This document shows, one piece after another, positions 47,407 to 56,502 of a stretch of 64,000 nt of DNA (the first letter of the stretch is position 1; the number at the start of each line of letters is the position of its first letter). The notes beneath the pieces are model-generated. The model did no database searches and had not been told where the DNA came from. It was given only the letters and a program-made list of their open reading frames with translations. Source of the stretch: Pseudomonas sp. (GTDB taxonomy: Bacteria; Pseudomonadota; Gammaproteobacteria; Pseudomonadales; Pseudomonadaceae); assembly GCF_030698175.1 (NCBI RefSeq), contig NZ_JAUYNT010000018.1, positions 62,001 to 126,000 on the forward strand, written 5' to 3'. The position numbers and the translations under genes were made by a program.

Positions 47407-48033
47407 ATGAGTCTGGAAACCTGGCTGCTGTTTAGCAGCGCCGCACTGATCGTGATTCTGATTCCCGGGCCGCTGTCGCTGCTGATGGTCAGCAACAGCC
47501 TGAACTATGGATTGCGTCGTTCGTTACCGGCCTTTCTCGGCGGGGTCAGCGCCTCGCTCTGCCTGCTGAGCGCCTCGGCCCTCGGGCTGGGTGCCCTGCT
47601 GCTGAGCAGCGAGCAAGTGTTCAATACGCTGAAGGTTTTCGGCGCGCTCTATCTGTTTTACCTAGCTGGACAAAGCTGGGCGGCATCGCGCCAAGCGATC
47701 AAGCCGAGCACTTGCGCTCCAGCGCCAGGCAACCCAAGTTGGCGCACCCTGTTCTGGCAAGCCTTCGGCCTGGGTGCCAGCAACCCCAAGGACATTTTGT
47801 TTTTCGCCGCTTTCTTGCCGCAATTTATCAGCAGCGAACGGCCGTTATTGCCGCAGCTACTGCTAATGATCGCCACCTGGCCACTGCTAGACCTCGGCTG
47901 CAAACTGTTCTACGGCCTCAGCGCTCAGGCGGCAGCCGGCTACCTGCGCTCGGGTAAGGGGCAGGTCTGGTTCAACCGCGCCAGCGCCACCCTGTTTGCC
48001 GGGGCAGCCATGGCGGCACTGCTGAGTCATTGA
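47407..48033 (+). CDS. LysE/RhtB-family exporter
   Basis: A 208-residue inner-membrane protein with about six hydrophobic segments. The N-terminal family motif IVILIPGPLSLLMVSNSLNYG is clear and PKDILFFAAFLPQFI matches the third helix region. Family members export amino acids or homoserine lactones; the substrate is unknown. It has its own site (GGAGTAGGG) after the permease terminator. It is not part of the P. aeruginosa ureide cluster. Confidence 0.88.
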   Translation: MSLETWLLFSSAALIVILIPGPLSLLMVSNSLNYGLRRSLPAFLGGVSASLCLLSASALGLGALLLSSEQVFNTLKVFGALYLFYLAGQSWAASRQAIKPSTCAPAPGNPSWRTLFWQAFGLGASNPKDILFFAAFLPQFISSERPLLPQLLLMIATWPLLDLGCKLFYGLSAQAAAGYLRSGKGQVWFNRASATLFAGAAMAALLSH

Positions 48034-48136
48034 GCGCAAAACGTAGGATGGGCTTTAGCACGCCTTGGCCCTTATCCAGCACTGCTGGGCTATACAAAAT
48101 GGGTTCAACCACGCCCCACCCAACAAATCCCAGGCG

Positions 48137-48162
48137 AAAAAAAGCCCGTAGTGTGCACGGGC
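48137..48162 (-). terminator. Terminator after uraH
   Basis: On the minus strand GCCCGT pairs with ACGGGC and is followed by TTTTTTT. It begins 36 bases past the uraH stop. Confidence 0.85.
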
Positions 48163-48198
48163 AAAAGCTTTCCAAAGGAAGGGGTCACCGGCGCGGCA

Positions 48199-48552
48199 TT
48201 AACTGCCGCGGTAGGTGGAATAGCTGTACGGCGAGATCAGCAAGGGCACGTGGTAATGCTCCTGCTCGGCGCTGATGCCAAAACGCAGCACCACCACATC
48301 GAGAAAGGCCGGCTCCGGCAACTCTACGCCACGGGCGCGGTAGTAATCGCCGGCATGGAACTGCAGTTGGTAGACGCCACTTATGTAATCAGCGCCCTGC
48401 AGCACCGGCGCATCGCAGCGGCCGTCATGGTTGGTCAGTACGCGATTGATCAGCGTCAGTTGCTCGCCCTCAACCCGATACAGCTCGACTTTAATCGCAC
48501 TGCCCGGGCAGCCGTGGGCGGCGTCCAATACGTGGGTGGTTAAACGTCCCAT
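48199..48552 (-). CDS. uraH: 5-hydroxyisourate hydrolase
   Basis: Transthyretin-like enzyme that hydrolyses 5-hydroxyisourate from urate oxidation to OHCU. It has 117 residues. The N-terminal LTTHVLDAAHGCPG and the C-terminal signature HYHVPLLISPYSYSTYRGS are the HIUase hallmarks that separate it from transthyretin. It faces away from puuE across a 416-base shared regulatory region. Confidence 0.96.
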   Translation of the reverse strand: MGRLTTHVLDAAHGCPGSAIKVELYRVEGEQLTLINRVLTNHDGRCDAPVLQGADYISGVYQLQFHAGDYYRARGVELPEPAFLDVVVLRFGISAEQEHYHVPLLISPYSYSTYRGS

Positions 48553-48698
48553 AGCTTCTGGGCAGCTCGGCTTAACTGTAAAGCGCTGGCTGCCGCGCCT
48601 CCTTAAAGATGATTGAGTTCAGTGCGCCACACAGACCAGAGCCCGAGCGCGAACTGAGAATAGCACGACAAATAAATACAGGACAGTTTTTGCATTTT

Positions 48699-48708
48699 TT
48701 GTACACAA
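48699..48708. promoter_or_regulatory. Predicted GntR operator, site 3 (uraH side)
   Basis: TTGTACACAA, identical to site 1, 147 bases before the uraH start. Confidence 0.65.
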
Positions 48709-48879
48709 TATAAATTACCCCATTCCCAGAACCGTTTCTCGCCCCCGCTTTAAGCTCAAGGACTACCGGCAGTGCTTATTAGCCCGCACCGAAAAGCAGC
48801 ATAGGGGCTCCAGCGGGAATTTACTGAAGGCGAAAGAAGAGAAAAAAGTTAATTTTAGATTTACAAACAACCAAGCATT

Positions 48880-48889
48880 TTGTATACAA
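48880..48889. promoter_or_regulatory. Predicted GntR operator, site 4 (puuE side)
   Basis: TTGTATACAA, identical to site 2, 80 bases before the puuE start. Confidence 0.7.
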
Positions 48890-48968
48890 TTAACTCAGCA
48901 CGATCACCCAAGCGCAAACCCTGCTGCCTGCCACGTGATCGCAACACATCTAAGTAAGGAAGACTGCA

Positions 48969-49916
48969 GTGAGCGCTGACTACCCTCGCGACCTGATCGG
49001 TTACGCCAACAACCCACCGCACCCGCATTGGCCCAACGATGCGCGGATAGCCATCTCCTTCGTGCTCAATTATGAGGAAGGCGGCGAACGCAACATCCTG
49101 CATGGCGACAAAGAATCCGAGTCATTTCTCTCCGAGATGGTCGCCGCCCAGCCGCTTGCCGGCGCGCGCAACCTGAGCATGGAGTCGCTGTACGAATACG
49201 GCAGCCGCAGCGGTGTGTGGCGGATTCTCAAGCTGTTCAAGAAATTCGATATTCCGCTGACCATCTTCGCCGTGGCCATGGCCGCCCAGCGCAATCCCGA
49301 GCTGATCCGCGCCATGGCCGCCGCCGGCCACGAGATCTGCAGCCACGGCTACCGCTGGATCGACTACCAGTACATGGATGAGGCCCAAGAGCGCGAGCAC
49401 ATGCTCGAAGCCATCCGCATCCTCACCGAGATCACCGGCGAGCGCCCCCTGGGCTGGTACACCGGGCGCACCGGACCGAATACCCGCCGATTGGTGATGG
49501 AGGAAGGTGGCTTTTTATATGACTCCGACACCTATGACGATGACCTGCCCTACTGGGAAACCAACAACCCGACTGGCAACGCCCACCTGGTGATCCCTTA
49601 CACCCTGGACACCAACGACATGCGTTTCACCCAGGCGCAGGGTTTTAACAGCGGTGACGATTTTTACACCTACCTGAAAGACGCCTTCGACGTGCTCTAC
49701 GCTGAAGGCGTGGAAGGCGCGCCGAAGATGCTCTCGATCGGCCTGCATTGCCGCCTGATCGGTCGCCCGGCACGCCTCGCCGCGCTGCAACGCTTTATCG
49801 AGTATGCGCAAAGCCATCAACAGGTGTGGTTTAGCCGCCGCGTCGATATCGCCCGCCACTGGCAGGCCACTCATCCGTACCAACAGCAGCCTTTCAAACC
49901 GGAGAACGCGCAATGA
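48969..49916 (+). CDS. puuE: Allantoinase PuuE (polysaccharide-deacetylase type)
   Basis: Metal-independent allantoinase that opens allantoin to allantoate, related to NodB/polysaccharide deacetylases and unlike AllB amidohydrolases. It has 315 residues. It begins MSADYPRDLIGYANNPPHPHW and carries SFVLNYEEGGERNILHGDKES and ICSHGYRWIDYQYM, as in known PuuE proteins. It is first in a four-gene run; its stop overlaps the uraD start (ATGA). Confidence 0.95.
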   Translation: MSADYPRDLIGYANNPPHPHWPNDARIAISFVLNYEEGGERNILHGDKESESFLSEMVAAQPLAGARNLSMESLYEYGSRSGVWRILKLFKKFDIPLTIFAVAMAAQRNPELIRAMAAAGHEICSHGYRWIDYQYMDEAQEREHMLEAIRILTEITGERPLGWYTGRTGPNTRRLVMEEGGFLYDSDTYDDDLPYWETNNPTGNAHLVIPYTLDTNDMRFTQAQGFNSGDDFYTYLKDAFDVLYAEGVEGAPKMLSIGLHCRLIGRPARLAALQRFIEYAQSHQQVWFSRRVDIARHWQATHPYQQQPFKPENAQ

Positions 49917-50428
49917 GCCGCTTTCAGACTTTGACCCCGGCGCAACTGCCCCGCGCCGAGTTCGTCGCCGCTTTTGCCGACATTTATGAGCACTCGCCGT
50001 GGGTCGCCGAACGGGCTTTTGACCTAGGCCTGGATGACAGCTTGAACACCGTCGACGGCCTCCACCAACGCATGGCCGACCTGCTGCTCAGCGCCGATAA
50101 AGTCACCCAACTGGCGCTGATCAATGCTCACCCGGATTTAGCCGGTAAAGCTGCGGTCCAGGGCGAACTGACTGACGCCAGCACCTCGGAGCAATCCGGC
50201 GCGGGCATCCACCAATGCACGAGTGAGGAGTTTGCCCGCTTCACCGAGCTGAACGACGCCTACAAGGCCAAGTTCGCGTTTCCCTTCATCATGGCGGTTA
50301 AAGGCAGCAATCGGCACCAGATCCTGGCGGCCTTCGAAGAGCGGATTCACAACTCCGCTGAGGTCGAATTCAACCGGGCCCTGGCCGAGATCAACAAGAT
50401 CGCGCTGTTCCGGCTGCAAACCCTGTAG
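49913..50428 (+). CDS. uraD: 2-oxo-4-hydroxy-4-carboxy-5-ureidoimidazoline decarboxylase
   Basis: Decarboxylates OHCU to S-allantoin, the step after UraH. It has 171 residues. Motifs include the SPWVAERAF region with its preceding histidine (YEHSPWVAERA), NAHPDLAG and the C-terminal YKAKFAFPFIMAVKG, which hold the OHCU decarboxylase active-site residues. It overlaps puuE by four bases. Confidence 0.95.
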   Translation: MSRFQTLTPAQLPRAEFVAAFADIYEHSPWVAERAFDLGLDDSLNTVDGLHQRMADLLLSADKVTQLALINAHPDLAGKAAVQGELTDASTSEQSGAGIHQCTSEEFARFTELNDAYKAKFAFPFIMAVKGSNRHQILAAFEERIHNSAEVEFNRALAEINKIALFRLQTL

Positions 50429-50476
50429 CTGCGAAACAACCGCCACCTCCCAGCCCCTAATTAAGGCAGTCCAATA

Positions 50477-51472
50477 ATGAAAGCGTACGCCGCACCCTTC
50501 GAGAAGTTCGTCAACCTGGCCGATGCCCGTCTGGGCACCAAAGCCATCTCGGTCACCGACGATTGGTTCGCCGACGTCAACCGCCTGTTCCAACCGACCC
50601 CTGCGGTGTGGAAAGAAGGCGTGTTCGATGACAACGGTAAATGGATGGATGGCTGGGAGTCGCGCCGCAAGCGCTTCGAAGGTTACGACAGCTGCGTGAT
50701 TCGCCTCGGCGTGCCGGGCTCGATCAAGGGCGTGGATATAGACACCAGTTTCTTCACCGGCAACTTCCCGCCGTCAGCTTCGCTGGAAGCCTGCTTCGTG
50801 GTTGAAGGTGACCCGAGCGATGCCACCGAGTGGACCGAAGTACTGGCCGCCGTTGAGCTGCAAGGCAACAGCCACCACTACCACGTCATCGACAACGCCC
50901 AGGCCTTCACCCACCTGCGTTTTAACATCTACCCGGATGGCGGCGTGGCGCGCTTGCGTGTGCACGGCGTGCCGTTCCGCGACTGGAGCAACGTCGGCGA
51001 CAACGAGCAACTCGATCTGGCCAGCGCCCTGAATGGCGGCCGCGCCCTGGCCTGCTCGGATGAACACTTCGGGCGCATGAGCAACATCCTCAACCCGGGC
51101 CGTGGCATCAACATGGGCGACGGCTGGGAAACTGCGCGCCGACGCACCCCAGGCAACGACTGGGTAATTGTCGCCCTCGGCCATCCGGGCGAGATCGAAC
51201 GCATCGTGGTCGACACCCTGCACTTTAAAGGCAACTACCCAGACAGCTGCTCGATCCAGGCGGCCTTTGTGAAGGGCGGCACCGACAACCAGATCGAAAC
51301 CCAGAGCCTGTTCTGGCGCGAACTACTGCCCAACCAGAAGCTGCAAATGCACGCCGAGCATGAGTTCAGCGAACAGATCAAAGCCCTCGGCCCGATCACC
51401 CACATCCGCGTCAATGTGTTCCCGGATGGCGGTATCAGCCGCTTGCGGCTGTTTGGCAAGGCGAGCAAATAA
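50477..51472 (+). CDS. alc: Allantoicase
   Basis: Hydrolyses allantoate to ureidoglycolate and urea. It has 331 residues built of two similar beta-sandwich halves: each has a DGWExRR motif ([16 protein letters not shown] and [17 protein letters not shown]) and a GxIxxxxxDTxxFxGNxP motif. The end of each half repeats [15 protein letters not shown] and [15 protein letters not shown]. It follows uraD by 48 bases. Confidence 0.95.
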   Translation: MKAYAAPFEKFVNLADARLGTKAISVTDDWFADVNRLFQPTPAVWKEGVFDDNGKWMDGWESRRKRFEGYDSCVIRLGVPGSIKGVDIDTSFFTGNFPPSASLEACFVVEGDPSDATEWTEVLAAVELQGNSHHYHVIDNAQAFTHLRFNIYPDGGVARLRVHGVPFRDWSNVGDNEQLDLASALNGGRALACSDEHFGRMSNILNPGRGINMGDGWETARRRTPGNDWVIVALGHPGEIERIVVDTLHFKGNYPDSCSIQAAFVKGGTDNQIETQSLFWRELLPNQKLQMHAEHEFSEQIKALGPITHIRVNVFPDGGISRLRLFGKASK

Positions 51473-51482
51473 ATGCAAAACC

Positions 51483-51594
51483 TGTAGGAGCGGCTTTAGC
51501 GACCCACATGGATGTGGGAAATGCGGCGAGTCGTCTGGAACGGCTGCCGCCCGCGATGGCTTTTGCAGCCATCGCGGGCAAGCCCGCTCCTACA
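51483..51594. repeat. REP-type composite hairpin between alc and allA
   Basis: TGTAGGAGCGGCTTTAGCG at the left end matches the closing GCCCGCTCCTACA in inverted form. Inside are CCCACATGGATGTGGG (51503-51518) and CCCGCGATGGC/GCCATCGCGGG (about 51550-51579). It interrupts an otherwise tight operon and may set relative expression of alc and allA. Confidence 0.75.
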
Positions 51595-51637
51595 AAAGCA
51601 GTGCATCGACATCCAACGCAACGAATAGAAGACCCAC

Positions 51638-52138
51638 ATGCGCACATTGCAGATAGAACCGCTGACCAAAGAAGCCTTTGCCCCTTTCGGTGACGTGATC
51701 GAAACCGACGGCAGCGCGCATTTTATGATCAACAACGGTTCCACCCGCCGCTATCACAAATTGGCCACAGTCGAGACGGCGCAGCCGGACGACCAGGCCA
51801 TCATCAGCATCTTCAGCGCCGAGGCGCTGGATATGCCGTTAACCGTGCGCATGTTGGAGCGTCATCCGCTGGGCAGCCAGGCTTTTATTCCGCTGCTCGG
51901 CAACCCCTTTCTGATTGTGGTCGCGCCGGTTGGCGATGCCCCGCAGTCGGAATTAGTCCGGGTCTTCCGTAGTAACGGCAGGCAGGGCGTTAATTACCAT
52001 CGCGGCGTCTGGCACCACCCGGTGCTGACGATCGAAAAGCGGGATGACTTCCTGGTGGTTGATCGCAGCGGTTCTGGCAACAACTGCGATGAGCATTTCT
52101 TTAACGAGGATGAACAGCTTCTCCTCACCCACCAATAA
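51638..52138 (+). CDS. allA: Ureidoglycolate lyase
   Basis: Cupin-fold enzyme that splits ureidoglycolate into glyoxylate and urea, the last step here. It has 166 residues. It begins MRTLQIEPLTKEAFAPFGDV and has the family segments MLERHPLGSQAFIPL and GVNYHRGVWHHPVL with the metal/active-site histidines. It is 165 bases after alc, the gap filled by a REP element. Confidence 0.95.
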   Translation: MRTLQIEPLTKEAFAPFGDVIETDGSAHFMINNGSTRRYHKLATVETAQPDDQAIISIFSAEALDMPLTVRMLERHPLGSQAFIPLLGNPFLIVVAPVGDAPQSELVRVFRSNGRQGVNYHRGVWHHPVLTIEKRDDFLVVDRSGSGNNCDEHFFNEDEQLLLTHQ

Positions 52139-52189
52139 GAGAAGGCCTAAAGCCCTTAACCCGGCGCTAGGTGCAAAGAGGTAACGACT

Positions 52190-53383
52190 GTGGAAGCACA
52201 TCTGTTGGAATGGCTGAACCTGAGCATTCGCTGGGTTCATATGATCACCGGCGTGGCCTGGATTGGCGCCTCGTTTTATTTCGTCTGGTTGGAAAACAAC
52301 CTGAACCGAGTCAACCCGCGCGATGGGCTGGCCGGTGACTTATGGGCGATCCACGGTGGCGGTATCTACCACCTGGAAAAATACAAACTGGCCCCGCCAA
52401 GCATGCCGGACAACCTGCATTGGTTTAAATGGGAAGCCTATTTCACCTGGCTGTCGGGTGTTGCCCTGATGCTGGTGGTGTACTACCTCAACCCAAGCCT
52501 ATACCTGATCGCCCCCGGCAGTGACATGGCCCCCGCCATGGCCATCGCCATCGGCTTCGGCTCAATGATTGCCGGCTACGTGGCCTACCACTTCCTCTGT
52601 GATTCGGCCCTGGGCAAGCACCCAGCCCTGCTCGGTGCAGTGCTGTTCATCCTGCTGATCGCGGCGGCTTATGGCTTCAGCACCATCTTCAGCGGCCGCG
52701 CGGCCTATCTGCATGTCGGTGCCATCATCGGCACCATCATGGTCGGCAACGTGTTCTTCACCATCATGCCGGCACAACGCGCGCTGGTTAAGGCCATCGA
52801 AGACAACACCACCCCCGACCCGGCGCTGCCGGCCAAAGGCTTGCTGCGTTCACGGCACAACAACTACTTCACCCTGCCGGTGCTGTTCATCATGATCAGC
52901 AATCACTTCCCGAGCACCTATGGCAGCCAATACAACTGGCTGATTCTGGCCGGGATTGCAGTAATGGCCGTGCTGGTTCGTCATTACTTCAACACCCGAC
53001 ATAACAGCAACAAGTTCGCCTGGACCATCCCGGTTGCTGCCTTAGGGATGATCTGCCTGGCTTTCGTTACCGGCCCAAGCAGCACGCCTGCGGCCGCAGT
53101 CGCGGTGGTCAACTCCAACGCCGAAACCTTTAGCCAGGTGAACAAGGTGATCCAGGAGCGCTGCAGCACCTGTCATGCCACCAAGCCGACCAGCCCAATG
53201 TTCAGCGCAGCCCCTGGCGGGGTGATGTTTGACACCGCCGAGCAGATCCGCCTGCTGGCCCCGCGCATTCAAGCCCAAGCCGTGGCCACGCAAACCATGC
53301 CCCTGGGCAACCTGACGCAGATGACCCAGGCCGAGCGCGACCTGATCGGCGCCTGGATCAGCCAGGGCGCCAAGCTCAACTAA
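52190..53383 (+). CDS. puuD: Membrane urate oxidase PuuD with C-terminal cytochrome c domain
   Basis: Oxidises urate to 5-hydroxyisourate and passes electrons to the respiratory chain rather than to O2 directly; it replaces the soluble uricase. It has 397 residues from a GTG start with AGAGGT upstream. Eight or so hydrophobic segments fill residues 10-305, starting LNLSIRWVHMITGVAWIGASF. A c-type haem site CSTCH lies near residue 325 with a later MPLGN methionine. It corresponds to PA1513 and closes the XDH-to-UraH gap in the pathway. Confidence 0.92.
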   Translation: MEAHLLEWLNLSIRWVHMITGVAWIGASFYFVWLENNLNRVNPRDGLAGDLWAIHGGGIYHLEKYKLAPPSMPDNLHWFKWEAYFTWLSGVALMLVVYYLNPSLYLIAPGSDMAPAMAIAIGFGSMIAGYVAYHFLCDSALGKHPALLGAVLFILLIAAAYGFSTIFSGRAAYLHVGAIIGTIMVGNVFFTIMPAQRALVKAIEDNTTPDPALPAKGLLRSRHNNYFTLPVLFIMISNHFPSTYGSQYNWLILAGIAVMAVLVRHYFNTRHNSNKFAWTIPVAALGMICLAFVTGPSSTPAAAVAVVNSNAETFSQVNKVIQERCSTCHATKPTSPMFSAAPGGVMFDTAEQIRLLAPRIQAQAVATQTMPLGNLTQMTQAERDLIGAWISQGAKLN

Positions 53384-53492
53384 AACCCTTCAGCTGCCTG
53401 CGCCAGGCTTGGCCGTAAGACTAAGCCTGGCGCCGCATAACAGCTTCACCCAGCACCTGTTCCATCCATAACAACAACTAGGAGTAACTCGT

Positions 53493-54371
53493 ATGCAGCG
53501 TACTTTTCCAAGCCTGATGCTCGCCACCGGCCTAGCCCTTAGCGGCCACGCCATGGCCGGCGACCTGCTGAAGTTTCAGGACAACAGCCTGACCTACCTG
53601 AACGGCGACAACTTCAACGAAATGAACTTCAACGATGAAGAGCAGCGTTCGCAAAGCACTTTCAGCTTCGAGCACGCCAGCGGCTGGGGCTGGGGCGATG
53701 TATTTATGTTCATCGACTACGTCAACGCCGACAACATGCAGTACAGCGGCAATCACCTGTTCAGCATGGACGCGAAAGAAAAAAGCAACTTCTACTACAT
53801 GGAGATCAACCCGCGCGTCAGCGGCAGTTGGCTGACCGGCCAAAGCCTGGCGTTCGGCCCGGTCAAAGACGTGCTGGCAGCCTTCGTGTATGAAAAAGGC
53901 AATGGCGGCCCCGGCACCGAAAACTACCTGTACGGCATGGGTCTGGACTGGGACGCCCCGGGCTTTGCCTTCCTGCAGACCAACCTGTACCGGGTCAAGA
54001 TCAACAACAACGTGTTCTTTGATTACGATTTCCTCGGCAGCGAGACCGCCGGCGATGCCGGCAATGGCTATGCAGAGCAGTTAACCATAGCCGGCGCTTA
54101 CCCCTTCGCCATTGGCGAGCAGAGCTTCGTCATCGACGGTTACGCCGACTGGCGCAGCGCGTCCAAAGAGGCCAACACCCAAACCTCGCTGGGCTCCTCG
54201 ATCCAGGTCAAATGGGATGCGGGCAAGGAACTGTTCGGCGAAGCGCGCAAGCTCTACGTCGGTACCGAGCTGAACATGTGGCACAACAAATACGGCATTA
54301 AGCCGATCGACGGCTCCGATGATGGCTTCGACCAGGTCGCCGTGCAGGGCATCGTCAAGTACCACTTCTAA
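53493..54371 (+). CDS. Tsx-like nucleoside-type outer-membrane channel
   Basis: A 292-residue beta-barrel with signal peptide (MQRTFPSLMLATGLALSGHA, cleaved near AMA) and terminal phenylalanine (GIVKYHF). The mature start GDLLKFQDNSLTYLNGDNF and the GWGWGDVFMFIDYVN strand resemble Tsx/nucleoside-specific channel family proteins. It follows puuD and precedes a nucleoside-type ABC importer, so purine or nucleoside uptake across the outer membrane is likely. Start has TAGGAG upstream. Confidence 0.85.
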   Translation: MQRTFPSLMLATGLALSGHAMAGDLLKFQDNSLTYLNGDNFNEMNFNDEEQRSQSTFSFEHASGWGWGDVFMFIDYVNADNMQYSGNHLFSMDAKEKSNFYYMEINPRVSGSWLTGQSLAFGPVKDVLAAFVYEKGNGGPGTENYLYGMGLDWDAPGFAFLQTNLYRVKINNNVFFDYDFLGSETAGDAGNGYAEQLTIAGAYPFAIGEQSFVIDGYADWRSASKEANTQTSLGSSIQVKWDAGKELFGEARKLYVGTELNMWHNKYGIKPIDGSDDGFDQVAVQGIVKYHF

Positions 54372-54392
54372 ACACCGTTTAAGCGCCTGACT

Positions 54393-54430
54393 CCACGCCC
54401 AGACAGCCCAGCTGCTGGGCGTGGTTGTTT
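54393..54430 (+). terminator. Terminator after the Tsx-like gene
   Basis: CCACGCCCA pairs with TGGGCGTGG across a loop, followed by TTGTTT. It begins 21 bases past the stop. Confidence 0.75.
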
Positions 54431-54540
54431 AGCCCGCAGTAATCCCTCGCCAACACCGCGTCGCGCAACCTGTCACAGCCCTCCCTCGCAAACGCCACAT
54501 CAGCATAGCCAGCGGCCTAAACAGCACGCCAACGCGCGCA

Positions 54541-54588
54541 CATCGTAGTACGCATCGAAGTACCCATCGAAGTACGCATCGAAGTGCA
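54541..54588. repeat. Four tandem 12-bp repeats
   Basis: CATCGTAGTACG, CATCGAAGTACC, CATCGAAGTACG, CATCGAAGTGCA lie head to tail. A fifth unit is not seen. The array is 330 bases before the ABC gene start. It may be a slippage-prone tract or repeated protein-binding sites. Confidence 0.85.
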
Positions 54589-54921
54589 CACCTATCCGGT
54601 CATGCCCGGTAACGCCCTAGGCAATAGTTGCCGCACTTTCGCGCACAGTAACCATTAGTGCGCCAAAAAGTAGCAACCGCCGGCACAGCCGCCGCACCGG
54701 CGCGCGCCAAAAGTTTTAGCGCAATTAGCGCGACCGCTCAACATAGGGCTTTTCATCCCCCCATTCGAATTAAATTGTCTTTTCCTGTCCCTAAAGACAG
54801 CTTTGGCTTTGTTTTTGCTCTGGCAATAAAGCCTGACCAACAAGACAGTTTTATAAGAAATAATTCGACCCTTGCAGTACTCGCAGGACGCTTCAGCCAC
54901 CGAACATCAGGAAAACACCCA

Positions 54922-56484
54922 ATGCATGAGTTCGCCGCCACACCGGATCGCCAGCCAAGGCTGAGCTTAAAAGGCATTAGCAAGGTTTACCCCAGTGTCG
55001 TCGCCAACGACTGCATTGATCTGCAAGTGCTGCCCGGCGAGATTCATGCCGTCCTGGGTGAGAACGGCGCGGGTAAGTCGACCCTGATGAAAATCATCTA
55101 CGGCGTGACCCGGCAAACGGCCGGCGAGATGTTCTGGGAAGGCCAAGCGGTCAAGGTGGAAAACCCGGCCCATGCGCGCAGCCTAGGGATCGGCATGGTG
55201 TTCCAGCATTTCTCCCTGTTCGAGACTCTCACCGTGCTGGAGAACGTCGCCCTGGCCCTGCCGGGCAAACCGGACATGACGGATCTCGCCCGGCGTATCG
55301 AGTCGGTGTCCAAGCGCTATGGTCTGCCGGTGGACCCGCGCCGGCATGTGCATGCCTTGTCTGTTGGCGAACGCCAGCGGGTCGAGATCGTCCGCTGCCT
55401 GCTGCAAAACCCCAAGTTGCTGATCATGGACGAACCCACTTCGGTGCTCACCCCGCAAGCGGTGCGCACCCTGTTTGAAACCCTGCGGCAACTGGCCAGC
55501 GAGGGCTGCTCGATTCTCTATATCAGCCACAAGCTCGATGAAATCCAAGAACTCTGCCACACCGCCACCGTGCTGCGCGCCGGCAAGGTTACCGGCGCCT
55601 GCATTCCGAGCGATGAAACGCCCAAAAGCATGGCCCGCCTGATGATCGGCAAAGACCTGCCGGCCTGCGAACACAGCAGCGCACAAAGCACCGGCGAGAT
55701 TCGACTCAAACTCAGCGACCTCTGCCACACCCCAGCCGACCCCTTTGCCACCGCCCTCAAGGACATCCAGTTGGAGGTGCGCGCGGGGGAGATAGTCGGG
55801 ATTGCCGGGGTCTCGGGTAACGGCCAGGCCGAATTGCTCGCCGCGATTTCTGGCGAAACGCCGCTGCGCGAGCGCGCCGCCGTGCAGATTTGCGGCCACT
55901 CAGCCGGGCGTTTGTCGGCCGGACGCCGACGCGCGCTGGGGCTGGGTTTTGTCCCGGAAGAACGCCTCGGCCGCGGGGCCGTGCCAAGCATGTCGCTGAG
56001 TGACAACGCGATTCTCACCGGCGCCATCTCCCAGTCGCTGGTCAAGCACGGCTTGCTCAACTTCAACGCCGCCAAAGCCTTCGCCACGCAGTGCATCGCG
56101 GCCTTCAACGTCAAATGTGGCGGCGCCGGCGCACAAGCCAGCGCGCTGTCGGGCGGCAACTTGCAAAAATTCATTATGGGCCGCGAGATCCTCCAGGCCC
56201 CCAAGGTGCTGGTGGCCGCGCAACCCACCTGGGGCGTGGACGTCGGCGCGGCGGCCTTTATTCGCCAGCAAATCATCGACCTGCGAAACAGCGGTTGCGC
56301 GGTGTTGGTGGTCTCGGAAGAACTGGATGAGCTGTTTGAAATCTGTGACCGCATCGCCGTGATCGCCAAGGGTCGACTGTCGCCGAGTCGGGCACCGAGC
56401 GAAACCTCGGTGGAAGACATCGGCGTATGGATGAGCGGCCTGTGGCCCGACGCCGACAGCGCCGCGATCGCCAACACCCACTAA
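54922..56484 (+). CDS. Nucleoside-type ABC importer, ATP-binding protein (two ABC domains)
   Basis: A 520-residue duplicated ATPase of the BmpA/YufO (NupO) importer type. I start at 54922 (MHEFAATPDRQPRLSLKGIS), preceded by AGGAAAA; the frame is open to 54658. Domain 1 has Walker A GENGAGKST (46-54), LSVGERQRVE and LLIMDEPTSVL. Domain 2 has a degenerate Walker A (GVSGNGQAELLAA) and an intact LSGGNLQKFIMG, a usual pattern in this family. It is followed 18 bases later by two permeases and then the binding protein. Confidence 0.93.
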   Translation: MHEFAATPDRQPRLSLKGISKVYPSVVANDCIDLQVLPGEIHAVLGENGAGKSTLMKIIYGVTRQTAGEMFWEGQAVKVENPAHARSLGIGMVFQHFSLFETLTVLENVALALPGKPDMTDLARRIESVSKRYGLPVDPRRHVHALSVGERQRVEIVRCLLQNPKLLIMDEPTSVLTPQAVRTLFETLRQLASEGCSILYISHKLDEIQELCHTATVLRAGKVTGACIPSDETPKSMARLMIGKDLPACEHSSAQSTGEIRLKLSDLCHTPADPFATALKDIQLEVRAGEIVGIAGVSGNGQAELLAAISGETPLRERAAVQICGHSAGRLSAGRRRALGLGFVPEERLGRGAVPSMSLSDNAILTGAISQSLVKHGLLNFNAAKAFATQCIAAFNVKCGGAGAQASALSGGNLQKFIMGREILQAPKVLVAAQPTWGVDVGAAAFIRQQIIDLRNSGCAVLVVSEELDELFEICDRIAVIAKGRLSPSRAPSETSVEDIGVWMSGLWPDADSAAIANTH

Positions 56485-56502
56485 GAATAAGGGACAACGA
56501 AC

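Larger units (their letters stand above)
48553..48968. other. Divergent regulatory region between uraH and puuE
   Basis: 416 bases, AT-rich, no supported gene. It has two palindromes TTGTAYACAA at 48699 and 48880, placed near the expected promoters of uraH and puuE. No other structure is evident. Confidence 0.6.
54372..54921. other. 550-base region before the nucleoside ABC operon
   Basis: Contains the terminator at 54393 and the 12-bp repeats at 54541. The remainder has an in-frame extension of the ABC gene without a ribosome site and a small hairpin CTGTC/GACAG near 54787. No TTGTAYACAA site was found. Confidence 0.5.

Noticed and set aside
54541..54588. Possible CRISPR array
   Set aside because: The repeats are 12 bp and directly adjacent, without unique spacers or cas genes.
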